A DNA stretch of 64,000 nt from Porodaedalea pini. Lineage: Eukaryota > Basidiomycota > Agaricomycetes > Hymenochaetales > Hymenochaetaceae. Where the stretch lies: positions 142,378 to 206,377 of the forward strand of contig NBAY01000075.1 in the NCBI GenBank assembly GCA_002794775.1, given 5' to 3'. The translations under genes were made by a program, and so were the position numbers. The notes below the pieces were generated by a model. The model saw only the letters and a list, made by a program, of their open reading frames with translations. It did no database searches and was not told the origin of the DNA. This document shows, piece by piece, positions 21,625 through 32,574 of this stretch; position 1 is the stretch's first letter, and each line of letters opens with the position of its first letter.

Positions 21625-24235
21625 GGAGGTAGCACATCATCGCTCTGAGGAATAAGCACACGACTCATAGACAACATTCCAAGACCACCGAGTTCCTATA
21701 CGACAACAGTTCAGCAAGACGTGATATACATAAGAGCTGCGATGCTTACTTTGAGGATGTAGAAGACGACTGGAGGGAAACACAAAGGCACCTTACTGTT
21801 CAAGCCAATCTCAACACCGAGTCTGAATTTTGTTCTCAGCCTTCACCAAAGCATCAAGCAGCTCATTCGTGTGGATGACAGCCTCCTGATAATAAGTCAT
21901 CAGACCAATGATCACAGTGTTCCATTTGTTGACAATCTTGGAAAAGGTGGTAGAGCCTGAGCTCATGAGGACCTGGCGGATACGGTTGTTAAACTGTTGA
22001 ACACTTATGAAATTCTTCAGCATTACATATTCCATGGAAACTTTAATATTCTCACCTTCATCGGAGACGCGGAGGAAGGCTTGCGTAGTACGCTCCTTCG
22101 ACTGCTCGTTGGTCAAGTTCCACACCCCGTCCTTGAGTGACAACTGCTCTCCACTCATCGTCCGGATCTTCGGCAGAATGCACACCTCGAAGCCGCTCAT
22201 CGAGAAGAGTAGCTGAGGGTTGTTTTTAGAGTAGACACTAACAAACGGATCTTCCCATTCAATCGTCGTCAAAAAACGACGCAGGATCTGCTTCACGTTC
22301 CAGAACACAGCTCGACCTAGATTGACGTCGTGCTTGATCAAGCGCATACGGCAATCCCGCGGCCAACATCTTTCGTTGTTATACCCAATAACGTTGTTGT
22401 TTGTCGGATCTGGATTCTCGCTGAGGTAACATTGTATAAGGTCGTGTGATTCCTCGGCGGCGAAGCGAAATAAAATATGCAAACGATCAACACAACGAGA
22501 ATAGAGACAGACTGGATGGCGTGTCTCGGTGTCAGAATCACCGTACTGCAGGAAATTGTCGGGCAGTCGTGGGGGACCCGCCATTTCACTTGCACGTTGC
22601 AGTTTAATCTTTTCGTAGACCTTCAAAAGTACGGTCTCCATCATCACTACGCATTCGCCCTCGCTCGTCTCCCAGATGTCCGTCAAGTTATTGATACCCT
22701 GGCACCACTTGTACACCAAAAGGGGAGGAGGTTCGGTGTCCGCACTTGTCAGCCTCAAAGAAGAAGAACTGGTCAAAATATGTGTCTGTAATCTTCTCAA
22801 CGGGTTCGATGTCGTAGCAAGGGATGAGCTTGTCATATGTGTCGAAGAACTCAATGCCTGCCTCTTTGAAGGCTTGCTGAGTGAGCAAGAGACGCTTGAT
22901 CCTAGACAGACCTGCATGCGAATCAATTAGCTACACCCTACGATCAATTAGAAAAGGAACATACGTTCGTGTGGATTGTCATACGCCTGCTCAATGAGAG
23001 CAAGCTCCTCACGCTGAGATTCGTTAAGACGACCTTTGACGCTGTATGCCTCTTTCAACTTCTCGAGAGCCAACACGAGCAACTTCGTGTCATGCTTGTA
23101 CGAAGGGGAACTGTATGGAAACATCAGTGAGAGCTACTGAAAGACGTATTTAATTGAATCTTACGGGAATGGGATGGGAGCAAATTTCCGACTCTCAAGC
23201 CAGTGGACCATCGATGTGTAGATCGCAACGGCCTCCTCAGCACTAAGGTAAGGTCCATCTTTGAGGTAAGCATGCCGACGCTCCTGCTCAGCTTTCAAGT
23301 ACAGTCGAGTAAGACGTCCCAAGTTCTTCTTGACCACAGCCTTGTCGACAGCCGCACCATGCCTGATACGCTCGCGATTGTAGTGCGCAATCGAGCACCA
23401 CCAGTCCGCCTTGCTCTTGATGTACCACAAGGTAGTGTTCTCGATTGCAGTTGGCATTCCGGGACCTTCCATGGAACTGTAGAATAACGCTTAGTACGCA
23501 AAGTCCAGATTCAACCAAACGACGTACTGTTTGCCTTTCCAGCAGTGCCACGCTTCCAACAAGTCCTGCAAGATAGTCTTCGCCTTGTTCTGCTTGATCG
23601 ACTCCGGCATCATATCAAGAATATTGTGCATCATGGCAGTGCGTAATTCCAAGTCATAGTGCGATTCGACACGCTGCTTCGTGACCGTCTTTGCGATGCC
23701 CTTGCTGTTGCGACCCTCGAACTGACACACAAGCAAGTTTCTGAGCCAGTGCTGAAGCAACGGTACAATTCCACGCATGACGAAGAGCCACCCTCGCCAA
23801 CCTGGAGCCCCAACCCCACAGCCTGGTCCCTTACCAACAGGTCCCGCATTGAAGCAATAATAGATCAGATGCTTGTGATCTTTGCACATCCGGACCTACG
23901 CATAAGCTTGTACTTGTAATGGTACATGTCGGTGAGCGCGCCGATATGTGCGAAGATATACTGCAATGCATCCGCCAGTTGGAAGGCATCCACATTGCTA
24001 AGCCGGAATTGGACGTGCGCATCGACAACGAGCTTTGTGAGGCGAAGAATTTCACGGCACATACGGAATGCATTTCCAAAGCGAGACTTTTTGCGTTCCT
24101 TCGTCGTAAGCGTCTTCACCGGCTTCAGATTCATGTTGTAATCGAGATGAAGGTAATTCAAGTTCTAGAAGGATTGGAAGTCAGAATGATGTAAAACAGC
24201 TTTCCCAAGGATCATACCTTGCAATGGATGAGCGG
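21625..24235 (-). pseudogene. prp8: Prp8 (U5 snRNP spliceosome scaffold) gene piece, with introns
   Basis: On the minus strand from about 24235, near-canonical Prp8 sequence runs from L-N-Y-L-H-L-D-Y-N (24160) through [30 protein letters not shown] and N-K-I-Q-T-R to L-I-P-Q-S near 21650. That covers only part of the N-terminal half of a ~2300-residue protein. Introns remain, for example 24202 to about 24150 and one ending at 23108. About 60 codons are missing in frame near 22612 (V-Y-E-K-I joined to L-Q-R-A-S-E). Presence of introns shows genomic DNA was captured. It cannot be functional. Confidence 0.85.
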
Positions 24236-25880
24236 CATGCAAGAGAAGCGTTCTCGGCAGCCTCCTTTATTAAAAGATCATCGCCGCGCACAACGACGAG
24301 GCGGTCTGCCAGCTGCTGCACCTGCTCAATGATGTAAACCGGCTCCAGATCGCTCGGGTTCCTGCGGTCGATATGGAAAGTCTGCGTTGCGTTCTGCACG
24401 ATACGGTTCAGGTTGACAAGAAGATAGTGGGCAGTGGAATTGTCGCGGCCCGGGAAAATGATTTCACGGAGCAACTTACGATCCTCATGAAGACGGTCAT
24501 ATTCCTCGTCAAGTTTTTGCTGGAGCTCGAGGGATGAGTCATCGATACTGACTTGCAAAACACCAGTGAAAAAAAGTGACGTCGACCCGATAGCGATGTT
24601 CGAACTCGCGATCATTGCTACCGAACGTTTTTGATCGTTTGCCGTTCAATAAGAGCACCGTCCATACCATCCTCGCCATACACGAATTGGATCAGGTCAC
24701 CCAGTGAGTTTCGTACAGTCCCATCGTAGCAGACAGCCACTTCCTCGAGTGCCTTTACAAGTCGACGATGAATGTAACCAGTCTCGGCCGTCTTGACAGC
24801 GCACCTCTGGGCTGAAGTCATCCTTCGTAAAGTGAGGTAGTGTGCGATGTCTGAAGCCGAACGGGATTCGCTTCCCTTCAACGGACTGCTGACCAACACA
24901 GACGGTCATGCGAGATGTTAATGAACGAACCCTTCGAACCCGCGACAACCATCTGTTTGACACCGGAGTGGTCACACGCCAAGTTGAGCTACTCGATTCT
25001 CGAACGACTCGCGAATAGTCATACCCGGTGCAGCTTTCAGACAGTCGTCAGATGCATCTTCAATGGCCTGCACGACATTCTGCTTCCGCATCTTGATCTG
25101 CTCCGTGATGTACGCCATTGTCTTCTTATCCGCGACTGTATCACCAATGCCTATACTGAATCCATTGTGGAACAGCCAGTAATTAACAATCTGCTGGAGA
25201 CCACTGAACAGCGTACGAGTCGCTTCGGGACCTTTTTCGTGGAAGACGACGTGGATAAGACCGCCTTGCGACGCTCCAACCGTCTTTTTCTCCACGATAC
25301 CAAAGACGATCTCGCCATTTTCAATGATCATGCCATCGTCGAAAACGGGGCTCGAAGATTTCGGATCAGGCGAGCGATATATGTTTATTCCGCGAGGAAT
25401 CGTCATGCTAAGAATCTGTTTGCCCGTCCATAATGGCTTCCGCTTCAAGATCGCCGGCGTCGGAATCGTGCCGTCCCAGTCCGGCACCCACAGCAGGATG
25501 TTTTGCACCTGCACCCAGTCGAGGAAGCTATCCCGCAGAGTGAATTTCCGGACACCGCACGACATGTCCTGTACGATGCCCATAACAGGTTTGTTCACCT
25601 GCGGCGAGATGATCTGCTTTGCAACCTATGCAATTTGACTGAGTTCGGCTCTCGTCTCTTCGCTCTGAGGAACGCTAGACGGAGCTGAGAAAGAGATGTA
25701 AGGCTAATCTTAAAAGTGACATACTGCATGTTCATCTCATCGCCATCGAAATCGGCATCATACGGTGGAGTGACGGAAAGATTTAGACGAAAGGCTAAAA
25801 TACACTAATCAACGACCATACAATGAGTTAAAGGTGGATAAACACGTACTAGAGTAAAGCATAAGTCGCACGCGATGCCT
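24236..25880 (-). pseudogene. rpb1: Rpb1 (RNA polymerase II largest subunit) gene piece, copy A
   Basis: Minus-strand sequence begins at H-R-V-R-L-M and includes the catalytic metal-A motif [10 protein letters not shown] (about 25740), [32 protein letters not shown] and G-R-D-N-S. It ends at A-E-N-A-S, where the Prp8 piece begins. The clamp-proximal N-terminus and the CTD are absent. Small deletions shift the frame between 24900 and 25000. The piece is preceded by the Ser-rich end of the BTB gene, as in mosaic C. Confidence 0.87.
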
Positions 25881-27060
25881 CGCCGGAGAAGCCTTCTTCT
25901 CATCAACTGCAGGGGACTTCTTCGTCGCTGTCTTTTTCCCTCCAGCTGTTGCCACAGATGCAGCTGATCGAATTGAATTCGCCGACGGTGACTTTCGAAT
26001 GACGGGCGTCTTGTTCGCCGTTGTTTTCGTAGATACTGTAGTAGTGGGCGACACCTTCCATGTGCGCGATGCCGCGCTTACCGTACTGATTGGCACCGCA
26101 CTCGTTTCAGAGACGCGATGCGGCCGTCCTTTCAGTAGCGCAGGCGCTGACATTTTAGGATATATTGAGGTTCCGGTGCTGCGCATCGAGGTCATTGACG
26201 TGGTCGAGACTTTCCTCGACCGAGTAACAGAGTCGCGTGGGTCATGTTCTCGCGACGCGTCTTGAATGTAGACTCGCGTGTTGAAGCCCCGCTCCTGCTG
26301 CTGGACATTGACACATCCGAGAGCGAGGATGTCGGTCGCGAGGGCGGATGAGGTGGACAAAGAGTACCTTGCTGGCCTGCAGTGGCGGCATTTGTGTGGA
26401 TAGTCGATGCATGTGAACGAGTAGATGAAACAGAAGCGGCGACAGACTTTGGTCTTTGCATGGAGACGATGTTCGGTAGTTTTACACTCGTGACGCCTGC
26501 GTCTTTCCCAGTTGTGCGCGGAGAACGAGAAGCTACACCGGGCCGTCGAGAAACCACGGAAGATGATGCGGTAGAGCGCGCAAGGGACGAGGTCGAGCCC
26601 TTTAGTCGCGGGCTTTCTTGTTCGTCACCCTCCCCATCCACGTCCATACCTGAAGTATACGAGAGTGCACTCGGTGCCCTATGGACGCTTGGACTCGTGC
26701 TACGCGGGGTGGACGGCGCAAACTTCGAGTCTGGCCGGCTCTTCTTACGCTCACGCTCCGTTGCAGTCGTAAGGCGCAATGACGTTCGGCTAGTCGTCGA
26801 CGCAACGCTGCGCGCTACGCTCCGGACAGATGCGCTAGACGAGGTGACAGCCGCATTCATGCGAGCAAGGTTCTTGTTCAGCACGCTCGTACGAAGCGAA
26901 TGCGACGTGCTCATGCTATCGCGCTCAGTAGTGTCTTCAACCCTGATGCCGCAGAAGACGACAATGCAGCAGATAAGATGGAAGATGCAGATGCCAGAGA
27001 CGGCTTTGCTGTCATCGGCATGCTGCTCTGCGTTGCTTTGATGGAGCCGAACAACTGTAC
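25881..27060 (-). pseudogene. BTB gene, Ser/Thr/Arg-rich C-terminal region, copy A
   Basis: A low-complexity, strongly basic Ser/Thr-rich frame is recognisable from about 26930 (T-T-E-R-D-S-M-S-T-S-H-S) to S-P-A-R-H-R at the Rpb1 junction, with a frameshift near 26240. In mosaic C the same segment follows BTB and helical exons through ordinary introns, so I treat it as the C-terminus of one host gene. No enzymatic domain is visible. Confidence 0.6.
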
Positions 27061-27129
27061 AGGCCACGACTCCGATTTAGCAAGAGGTGGGGAAGGCGCC
27101 GGCGAGGAGGAGAACGAGAAATAGCGCGA

Positions 27130-27557
27130 GCATAAACGATAGCTAGCATTTGTTAGTCTCAAGGACAGGTGGTAGGTTCTGTGCTCGTGCTCACCTTTAT
27201 GTCCCCAAACCTCCGAGTCCGCGTTGCTGCCTTCGTCCATCGCGTCCTCATCCAGTAGATCCCAGGCGACATCTGGGAAGCGATCTTTCATGCGATGAAA
27301 GAGCAATTGGAGGTCCTCTTGCCATGCTGTCGTCGACCTCTTTGTTGCCTCGAGCAGTGCGGGTGGGCAGGCAGGCAGCTATGACGAGACGGCTACCATG
27401 AGAAGCAGTGATGTAGTGTGATTTTAAAAAAAGCAGAGCAAGCCCGAGAGAAAAGTGAAGGAGACAAATCAGAGTGTGCCTCCTGCTGAGGATCACATGA
27501 GGGAGTGAAGCGAGTGTCTTTGCTGCAGCAAAACAGACTCATCGACGACCGCAAGGG
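27130..27557 (-). pseudogene. BTB gene, first coding exon region, copy A
   Basis: The minus strand encodes E-D-L-Q-L-L-F-H-R-M-K-D and D-S-E-V-W-G-H-K-G, then a typical small intron from GTGAGCAC (27196) with branch point CTAAC and acceptor at about 27145. The interior of the gene is deleted; the sequence jumps to the Ser-rich region. It is the inverted counterpart of 29151-29487. Confidence 0.6.
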
Positions 27558-27919
27558 TGGAGATCACATGTTGGCACTGTCGTCAACTTTGCTTTCGACC
27601 GATTTTTAATTCAACCGGGCCACTTTATTTTACAAAAAATACATAGGCAGATATCAAATTGTCTGAAGTTTTTTTACATGGTTCAAGCTTGAGATTTGGA
27701 TGGTTTAATAAAATTAAATATGCCAATGAAGAAAGTGAGCACTGTACAGCCACAAAAGCAGTGAACCCTTCATAGCCACAGCCCGAATTTAGCAGAAAAA
27801 GGGTCCAAAATTAACATATATGGTATGCCATCAGCTTATAAAAGCTGACAAAAACCCAAATCGGGCTCCCTAACTTTGCCCACAACAAAAGACGATACTT
27901 CGTAAACTCAGTAATCGTA
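27558..27919 (-). repeat. Mosaic 5' module, copy A
   Basis: About 360 bp, reading on the minus strand from TACGATTACTGAGTTTACG to GACAGTGCCAACATGTGATC. It is shared with 28790-29150, 52884-53244 and (split by a Helitron) 44889-45119 plus 46443-46573. No protein is evident. It could hold a promoter, since the captured genes always follow it in sense orientation; that is inference. Confidence 0.85.
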
Positions 27920-28789
27920 AAGTGCTTCTCCAACTCACTCTTCACAAACTGGTACTGCTCTTTCGACTTTGCAGCAATGGTCATGTCATCAACATAGACA
28001 GGAATGATAATGCGCACATCCTCTCTGCGATAGACCCATATGCTGTTGTCACAGTGTACCAGTTGGAAGCCCATACCCTTCAATACTGAATCGAGTTTCT
28101 TGTGCCACTGGCGTCCAGCCTGTTTCAGTCCATAGATAGACTTTACTAGCTTAAGAACAAATCCAGCACCATAATACTCCTCAAACCCTTCAGGCTGGTC
28201 CATGTAGACATCATGATCCATCTCACCATTGAGGAAAGCGGTGGAGATGTCTATACTGTAAAGCTCAAGGTCCTCAAGTGCAGCTATAGCCAGAATTGCA
28301 CGCAGTGCTGCCCACTTTGCAGTTGGTGCAAACACCTGTGAAAACTCCAATCCTGGTCGCTGTGAGTATCCCTTTGCGACCAGTCTGGCCTTGTACCTGT
28401 CCACAGAGCCATCTGCCTTGCGCTTGAGTTTGAACACCCAGCGACAACCAATAGTCTTATGACCAGTTGGAAGTCTGACAGGCTGGAAAGTGCCATTCTC
28501 AATCAGACTGATGAACTCTTCCATTGCAGCCTGTTCCCAAAGATGGGCATCAGGGCGCCCCTTGATATCCTTCCACTGATAGGGCTCTGGACCATATTGC
28601 TTGCGCACTTCTGCAGAGAATACATGCTCAGGACGATTTGTAGACTTGAAAACATAGTCAAATGCATCATCAAAAGCAATGTACTTGTCTTCAAGACCTG
28701 CATTTGCACCAAAATCCATGAGCCCAGTGAACATGAGCGCTGCTGCTTGCATCTCCTCTTCAGACATGACATCAAGTTCATCATGCTGT
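27920..28789 (-). mobile_element. Ty1/copia remnant, middle of pol
   Basis: A minus-strand frame from D-E-L-D-V-M-S-E-E-E-M-Q to L-E-K-H-F, covering the linker and RT (Y-V-D-D-M is present). Its left end joins mosaic A and its right end joins mosaic B, so it lies between two head-to-head 5' modules. Read through the junction it fuses to about 30 codons of the 5' module. Confidence 0.92.
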
Positions 28790-29150
28790 TACGATTACTG
28801 AGTTTACGAAGTATCGTCTTTTGTTGTGGGCAAAGTTAGGGAGCCCGATTTGGGTTTTTGTCAGCTTTTATAAGCTGATGGCATACCATATATGTTAATT
28901 TTAGACCCCTTTTCTGCTAAATTGAGCAGTGGCGATGAAGTCATTCACTGCTTTTGTGGCTGTACAGTGCTCACTTTTTTCATTGACATATTTAATTTTA
29001 TTCAACTATCCAAATCTCAAGCTTGAGGCATGTAAAAAAACTTCAGACAAATCTCTATCTGTCTATGTATTTTTTGTAAAATAAAGTGGCCTGGTTGAAT
29101 TAAAAATGGATCGAAAGCAGAGTTGACGACAGTGCCAACATGATCTCCAA
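28790..29150 (+). repeat. Mosaic 5' module, copy B
   Basis: TACGATTACTGAGTTTACG to AACATGATCTCCAACC. It is inverted relative to 27558-27919, forming the core of a large palindrome around the copia piece. Confidence 0.85.
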
Positions 29151-29487
29151 CCTCAGTGGGAGGCACTGTCGACGAGTCTGTCTCCTTCACCTTTCTCTTG
29201 GGATTTCTCTGCTTTTTTCTTTATCACACTACATCACTGCTTGTCTTGGTAGCCGTCCCGTCACAGCTGCCTGCCTGCCCACCTGCACTGCTCGAGGCAA
29301 CAAAGAGGTCAACAACAGCATGGCAAGAGGACCTCCAATTGCTCTTTCATCGCGCAAAGGATTGCTTCCCAGACGACGTCTGGGATCTAATGGATGAGGA
29401 CGCGATGGACAAAGGCCGCAACGCGGACTCGGAGGTTTGGGGACATAAAGGTGAGCACAAGCGCAGAACCTACCACCTGTCCTTGAG
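29151..29487 (+). pseudogene. BTB gene, first coding exon and start of intron, copy B
   Basis: It encodes T-A-W-Q-E-D-L-Q-L-L-F-H-R-A-K-D and D-S-E-V-W-G-H-K-G, then donor GTGAGCAC at 29450. The intron is interrupted by the TIR element at 29496-30405 and resumes with branch point and acceptor at 30406-30420. Confidence 0.6.
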
Positions 29488-29495
29488 ACTAACAA

Positions 29496-30405
29496 TGGGG
29501 GTCGGCATTGCTCGAATGAAAAGTGTGCATTCCCATGGCCCTTGGCATGTCATGCCGCACACCAATCTGTGTCGAAGGAAAACTCTTGTTTCTGTAGCTA
29601 CGCCTTCTCCTTCCTCAGCTCAAAAATAAATAAGTAAAAATCTTTAAATAACATTATTGGAGTATACATTGAATTACCCAAGACAGTTTTTAAAGAAGTG
29701 AAAAATTAATCAAGATACTGTTAACTTACTGGGAGAATCACTTGTTTCTCAGTGAATAAATTTTTTTAGAAAAATTCCTCACGGACAATTCAAGTTTGTC
29801 ATGAGAAAAATGGGTTGCACAAGAAAAATCAGTGAATTTGGGGATGATGTATTGTCAACAGATTCTGAAAGATGAGGGGCCAGAAGGTAGAAAACAGCGC
29901 TCACGTGATGGCATATAGGAATGTGTCGTTGTGTTATCTCAGTTCTGCTCCGAAGTATGTGCCAAAGTACTAAGGAAAACACATCTTAATGTAATTTTAT
30001 GGTATATAAATGCATATATTTAACTCAAAGTGTGATTTTGAGCATAAAGATGTCAATAGAACTACTTATTGCATTAGGTAAGCATGATAGGTCGGTTTGT
30101 ACTACTAGCACTAGTAATTCTGTAGATAATTCTTAGTGCCACTGCTGGGCAAATAAGCAGTGGCAGAAGCACATAATTGACTGTTTGACCTCAAAAAATT
30201 TCCCTTGGGGCTTCTAGTTATACATTATACAACTATATTTCAACAGATTCTGTCCGGGGAACCACCGGCAGAATTTCTAGCATTTCTATGCGTGCTTGCA
30301 AAACTTTCGACAATCGTGTTGCCACAAATTTCTATATTAGGAGCGTATTTACACTCCGATTGAAAAAAAAGAGGCACGCTTTTCTAACGTGCAATGCCGA
30401 TCCCC
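29496..30405. mobile_element. Non-autonomous TIR DNA transposon in the BTB gene intron
   Basis: Ends TGGGGGTCGGCATTGC and GCAATGCCGATCCCC(A) are inverted repeats with one mismatch. Flanks ACTAACAA (29488-29495) and ACTAACAA (30406-30413) are the target duplication (7 or 8 bp, because the terminal A is ambiguous). The uninterrupted intron is seen on the minus strand at 27145-27196. The AT-rich interior holds no recognisable gene. Target size suggests a superfamily with 7-9 bp duplications, but none is assigned. Confidence 0.88.
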
Positions 30406-30420
30406 ACTAACAAATGCTAG

Positions 30421-31468
30421 CTATCATTTATGCTCGTGCACTACTCAGTTCCCAGGCGCACTATTTCTCGTTCCGCCCGACACCTATCGTGTCCCCACTT
30501 CCTTTCGCTGCCTCTCCGACATTGTCACTTCCAATGCCGACAACATCTGCACACTCTCTCAACCTTGGCGTTGAGTTCCCCTACCGCCTCAATGTGCTCC
30601 ACTTCACCTTCCCAATTCTGGCCTATCTCCCCTGCGCCCTCTGTAATCGGCTCCCTCACGCGCATATCTCTCAACCATAATCCCGTGTTATTCACCAACG
30701 AGCTCGAGTATCTCTATACAGGAAAGGGATTTGGGGATGTGTTTGAGTTTTTGTTCGATGCGAATGAGGAGGGCCGGGAAGGCGACGCCAATGTGGAAGA
30801 GGCACGCGTCGACAAGCTTCGGGAGGACCTTGTGTTCGTGTGGAGGTCTCGTCTGTATTCTGACGTTCGCATTGAACTACACAGCGATATGCCAACAATG
30901 GGTGCTCCTTCCAATGAAGAAGAGACGACCGCCGTCTTCTGCTCACATCGATCTTTTGTTCTTGTAACGCGTGCACCGTATTTCTACGATCAACTCATCA
31001 CCTATGGTCTCAAGAATACCCCTGGCCCCGGCGAGCTCACGACCCTTTGCCTTCCCTCACCTCCCTTTGCTCCTCCAGCGCTGCACTTTTCCTTAGGATA
31101 CTCATACACCGAAACGCTCAGCTTCAGCGACCGTTCATATGACTTGGACACCGCTTTCGCTATCCTGTGCTCCGCGAACTATCTTCAATTGCAGACGCTC
31201 CATGACAAGGTGCAGGCACGCATCGTGCAGGAGATGCTCCATGGGCTCTTCCACGCTTTCCTCGAATTTGCTGAGTATGAACGTATCACTGGAGGTCGCT
31301 GGGGCACAGGTGGGTCTCGCTGCCGCCAGTGTGCACGTCGCGCACCGCATACGCTCGCGTTTTCCGTGCGTCCAGACGTGCAGAACACATACCTTGAGCG
31401 TGGCGCGCGGCGCGCCCTTGTTGGTCTTTTCGGAGAGGGCTGGTGCATGAAGTGGTTACCACTCTTTC
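30421..31468 (+). pseudogene. BTB/POZ-domain gene piece, copy B
   Basis: After the acceptor at 30420 the sequence encodes S-L-N-H-N-P-V-L-F-T-N-E-L-E-Y-L-Y-T-G, then a BTB-like core: Y-S-D-V-R-I-E-L, C-S-H-R-S-F-V-L-V-T-R-A-P-Y-F, L-G-Y-S-Y-T-E-T-L-S-F and S-Y-D-L-D-T-A-F-A-I-L-C-S-A-N-Y-L-Q. BTB domains mediate dimerisation and often Cul3 binding. A Cys-rich C-R-Q-C-A-R-R follows. It is cut after G-E-G-W-C (31468) and joined to a P4-ATPase piece. Frameshifts lie near 30600-30690. Confidence 0.65.
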
Positions 31469-32235
31469 GCGTAAGTCCATTGGCGTCGTCGATTGGAATG
31501 GGCGGGCACCTGGTACGGCACGTTGGGAACGCACACTCTCGAATCGGAGACATTGTTCTGTTGCGCAATAACGATCAAGTGCCGGCCGACATCATTGTCC
31601 TTTCTACTTCGGAAGAGGATGGCTTATGCTATTTGGAGACGAAGAACCTGGATGGCGAAACGAATCTGAAGCCTCATCGGTCATTGAAGGCGACATCATC
31701 TCTGCAGAGCGAGGAAGACATTGAGCATGCAAGTTTCGTCCTGGACTCCGAACCGCCGCACGCTAATCTGTACCTTTACAATGGCGTGCTGAGATACCGC
31801 GAGCACGAGGCGGGGGCAGAGAAAGTCGAGCCGGCGACCATCAACGAGATGCTATTCCGTGGATGTTCAATGCGAAACACAACGTGGATTATTGGCTTAG
31901 TTGCATTCACTGGCGCGGACATGAAGATTATGTTGAACAGTGGGAGCACGCCTAGTAAACGGAGCAAAATCGAACGGGAGACGAACTTTTCTGATTCTTA
32001 TGTGTCTTGCGACGGGCATTGCTAATGGCGTTATGGACAGTAAGTCGGATACTAGTGCACATTTCTTTGAACAGGGTAGCGATCCGTCGAGCTCTTCGGC
32101 CGTTTATGCAATCGTTACTTTCGTGTGAGTGTCTTTATGGTTCCCTCTGCGATCGCTTACTGATCTTTGACTGTAGGTCTTGCTTGATTGCATTTCAGAA
32201 CATCGTTCCGAGCTCTCTTTACATCTCCATCGAAA
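31469..32235 (+). pseudogene. P4-ATPase (aminophospholipid flippase) gene piece
   Basis: It encodes the actuator region of a Drs2/Dnf-type flippase: G-D-I-V-L-L-R-N-N-D-Q-V-P-A-D-I, then the hallmark D-G-E-T-N-L-K, then A-T-I-N-E-M-L-F-R-G-C. Transmembrane-like sequence follows (A-I-V-T-F-V, intron 32124 to about 32175, then L-I-A-F-Q-N-I-V-P-S-S-L-Y-I-S-I-E-I-V-K-T). A deletion near 31990 breaks the frame. The phosphorylation motif is not included. Upstream it is fused to the BTB piece, downstream to Not1. Confidence 0.82.
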
Positions 32236-32565
32236 TCGTGAAGACTATCCTGGCGCCGGAAACTCGGAGCCTACATTCACTGTCATCAGCTATTCCTCTG
32301 ACATTGAAGCAGAGGTCGACGGCATTTTAAAGCAGATGTATGGCGAACAGATCACGATCGACCAAGTCATCATCGTGCTACAATGCAGTAAGAAATCTAC
32401 TAACCGCGCGACCACGAAATCTTCCCTTGCATGCACCACTTCCTCTTCGACGAATCCAAATTCTTCCAGACGTTCTACCTGCCGTGCGAACTCGCGATGA
32501 CGGGCCATCTATTCGGATCTATCATACAACAACAGCTAGTTGACTATATCCCCTTCGGTATTGAT
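32236..32565 (+). pseudogene. not1: Not1 (CCR4-NOT scaffold) gene piece
   Basis: The sequence matches a conserved middle segment of Not1: D-I-E-A-E-V-D-G-I-L-K-Q-M-Y-G-E, I-D-Q-V-I-I-V-L-Q, then after a frameshift M-H-H-F-L-F-D-E-S-K-F-F-Q-T-F-Y, then M-T-G-H-L-F-G-S-I-I-Q-Q-Q-L-V-D-Y-I-P. Not1 is the cytoplasmic scaffold of the main mRNA deadenylase. Only about 110 codons were captured. Identification is by family pattern. Confidence 0.72.
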
Positions 32566-32574
32566 CTGTTCTGC

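Larger units (their letters stand above)
20408..27919 (-). mobile_element. Mosaic gene-capture element A, inserted in copia pol
   Basis: A 7.5-kb insertion whose edges are fixed by the copia sequence that rejoins on either side (target G-A-A-G-C-A-C-T-T / C-A-A-G-C-T-A-C; at most one base, A, is duplicated). On the minus strand it runs: 5' module (27919-27558), BTB gene first exon, BTB gene Ser-rich C-terminus, Rpb1 piece, Prp8 piece, then a plus-strand USP-like gene and the 178-bp terminal unit. No transposase is recognised, so it was probably moved in trans. Superfamily is unassigned. Confidence 0.8.

Noticed and set aside
24236..25880. RNA polymerase III largest subunit
   Set aside because: The conserved blocks (S-P-W-L-L-x-[13 protein letters not shown]) fit the pol II subunit Rpb1 better than Rpc1.
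20408..27919. Mosaics as Helitrons
   Set aside because: The ends are CTTGAGG.../...ATCGTA with no TC start, no CTRR end and no subterminal 3' hairpin, unlike the true Helitron at 45120-46442.
29496..30405. hAT element
   Set aside because: The 7-8 bp duplication would fit, but the ends begin TGGGG, not the usual C/T-A-x-x-G of hAT termini, so no superfamily is assigned.
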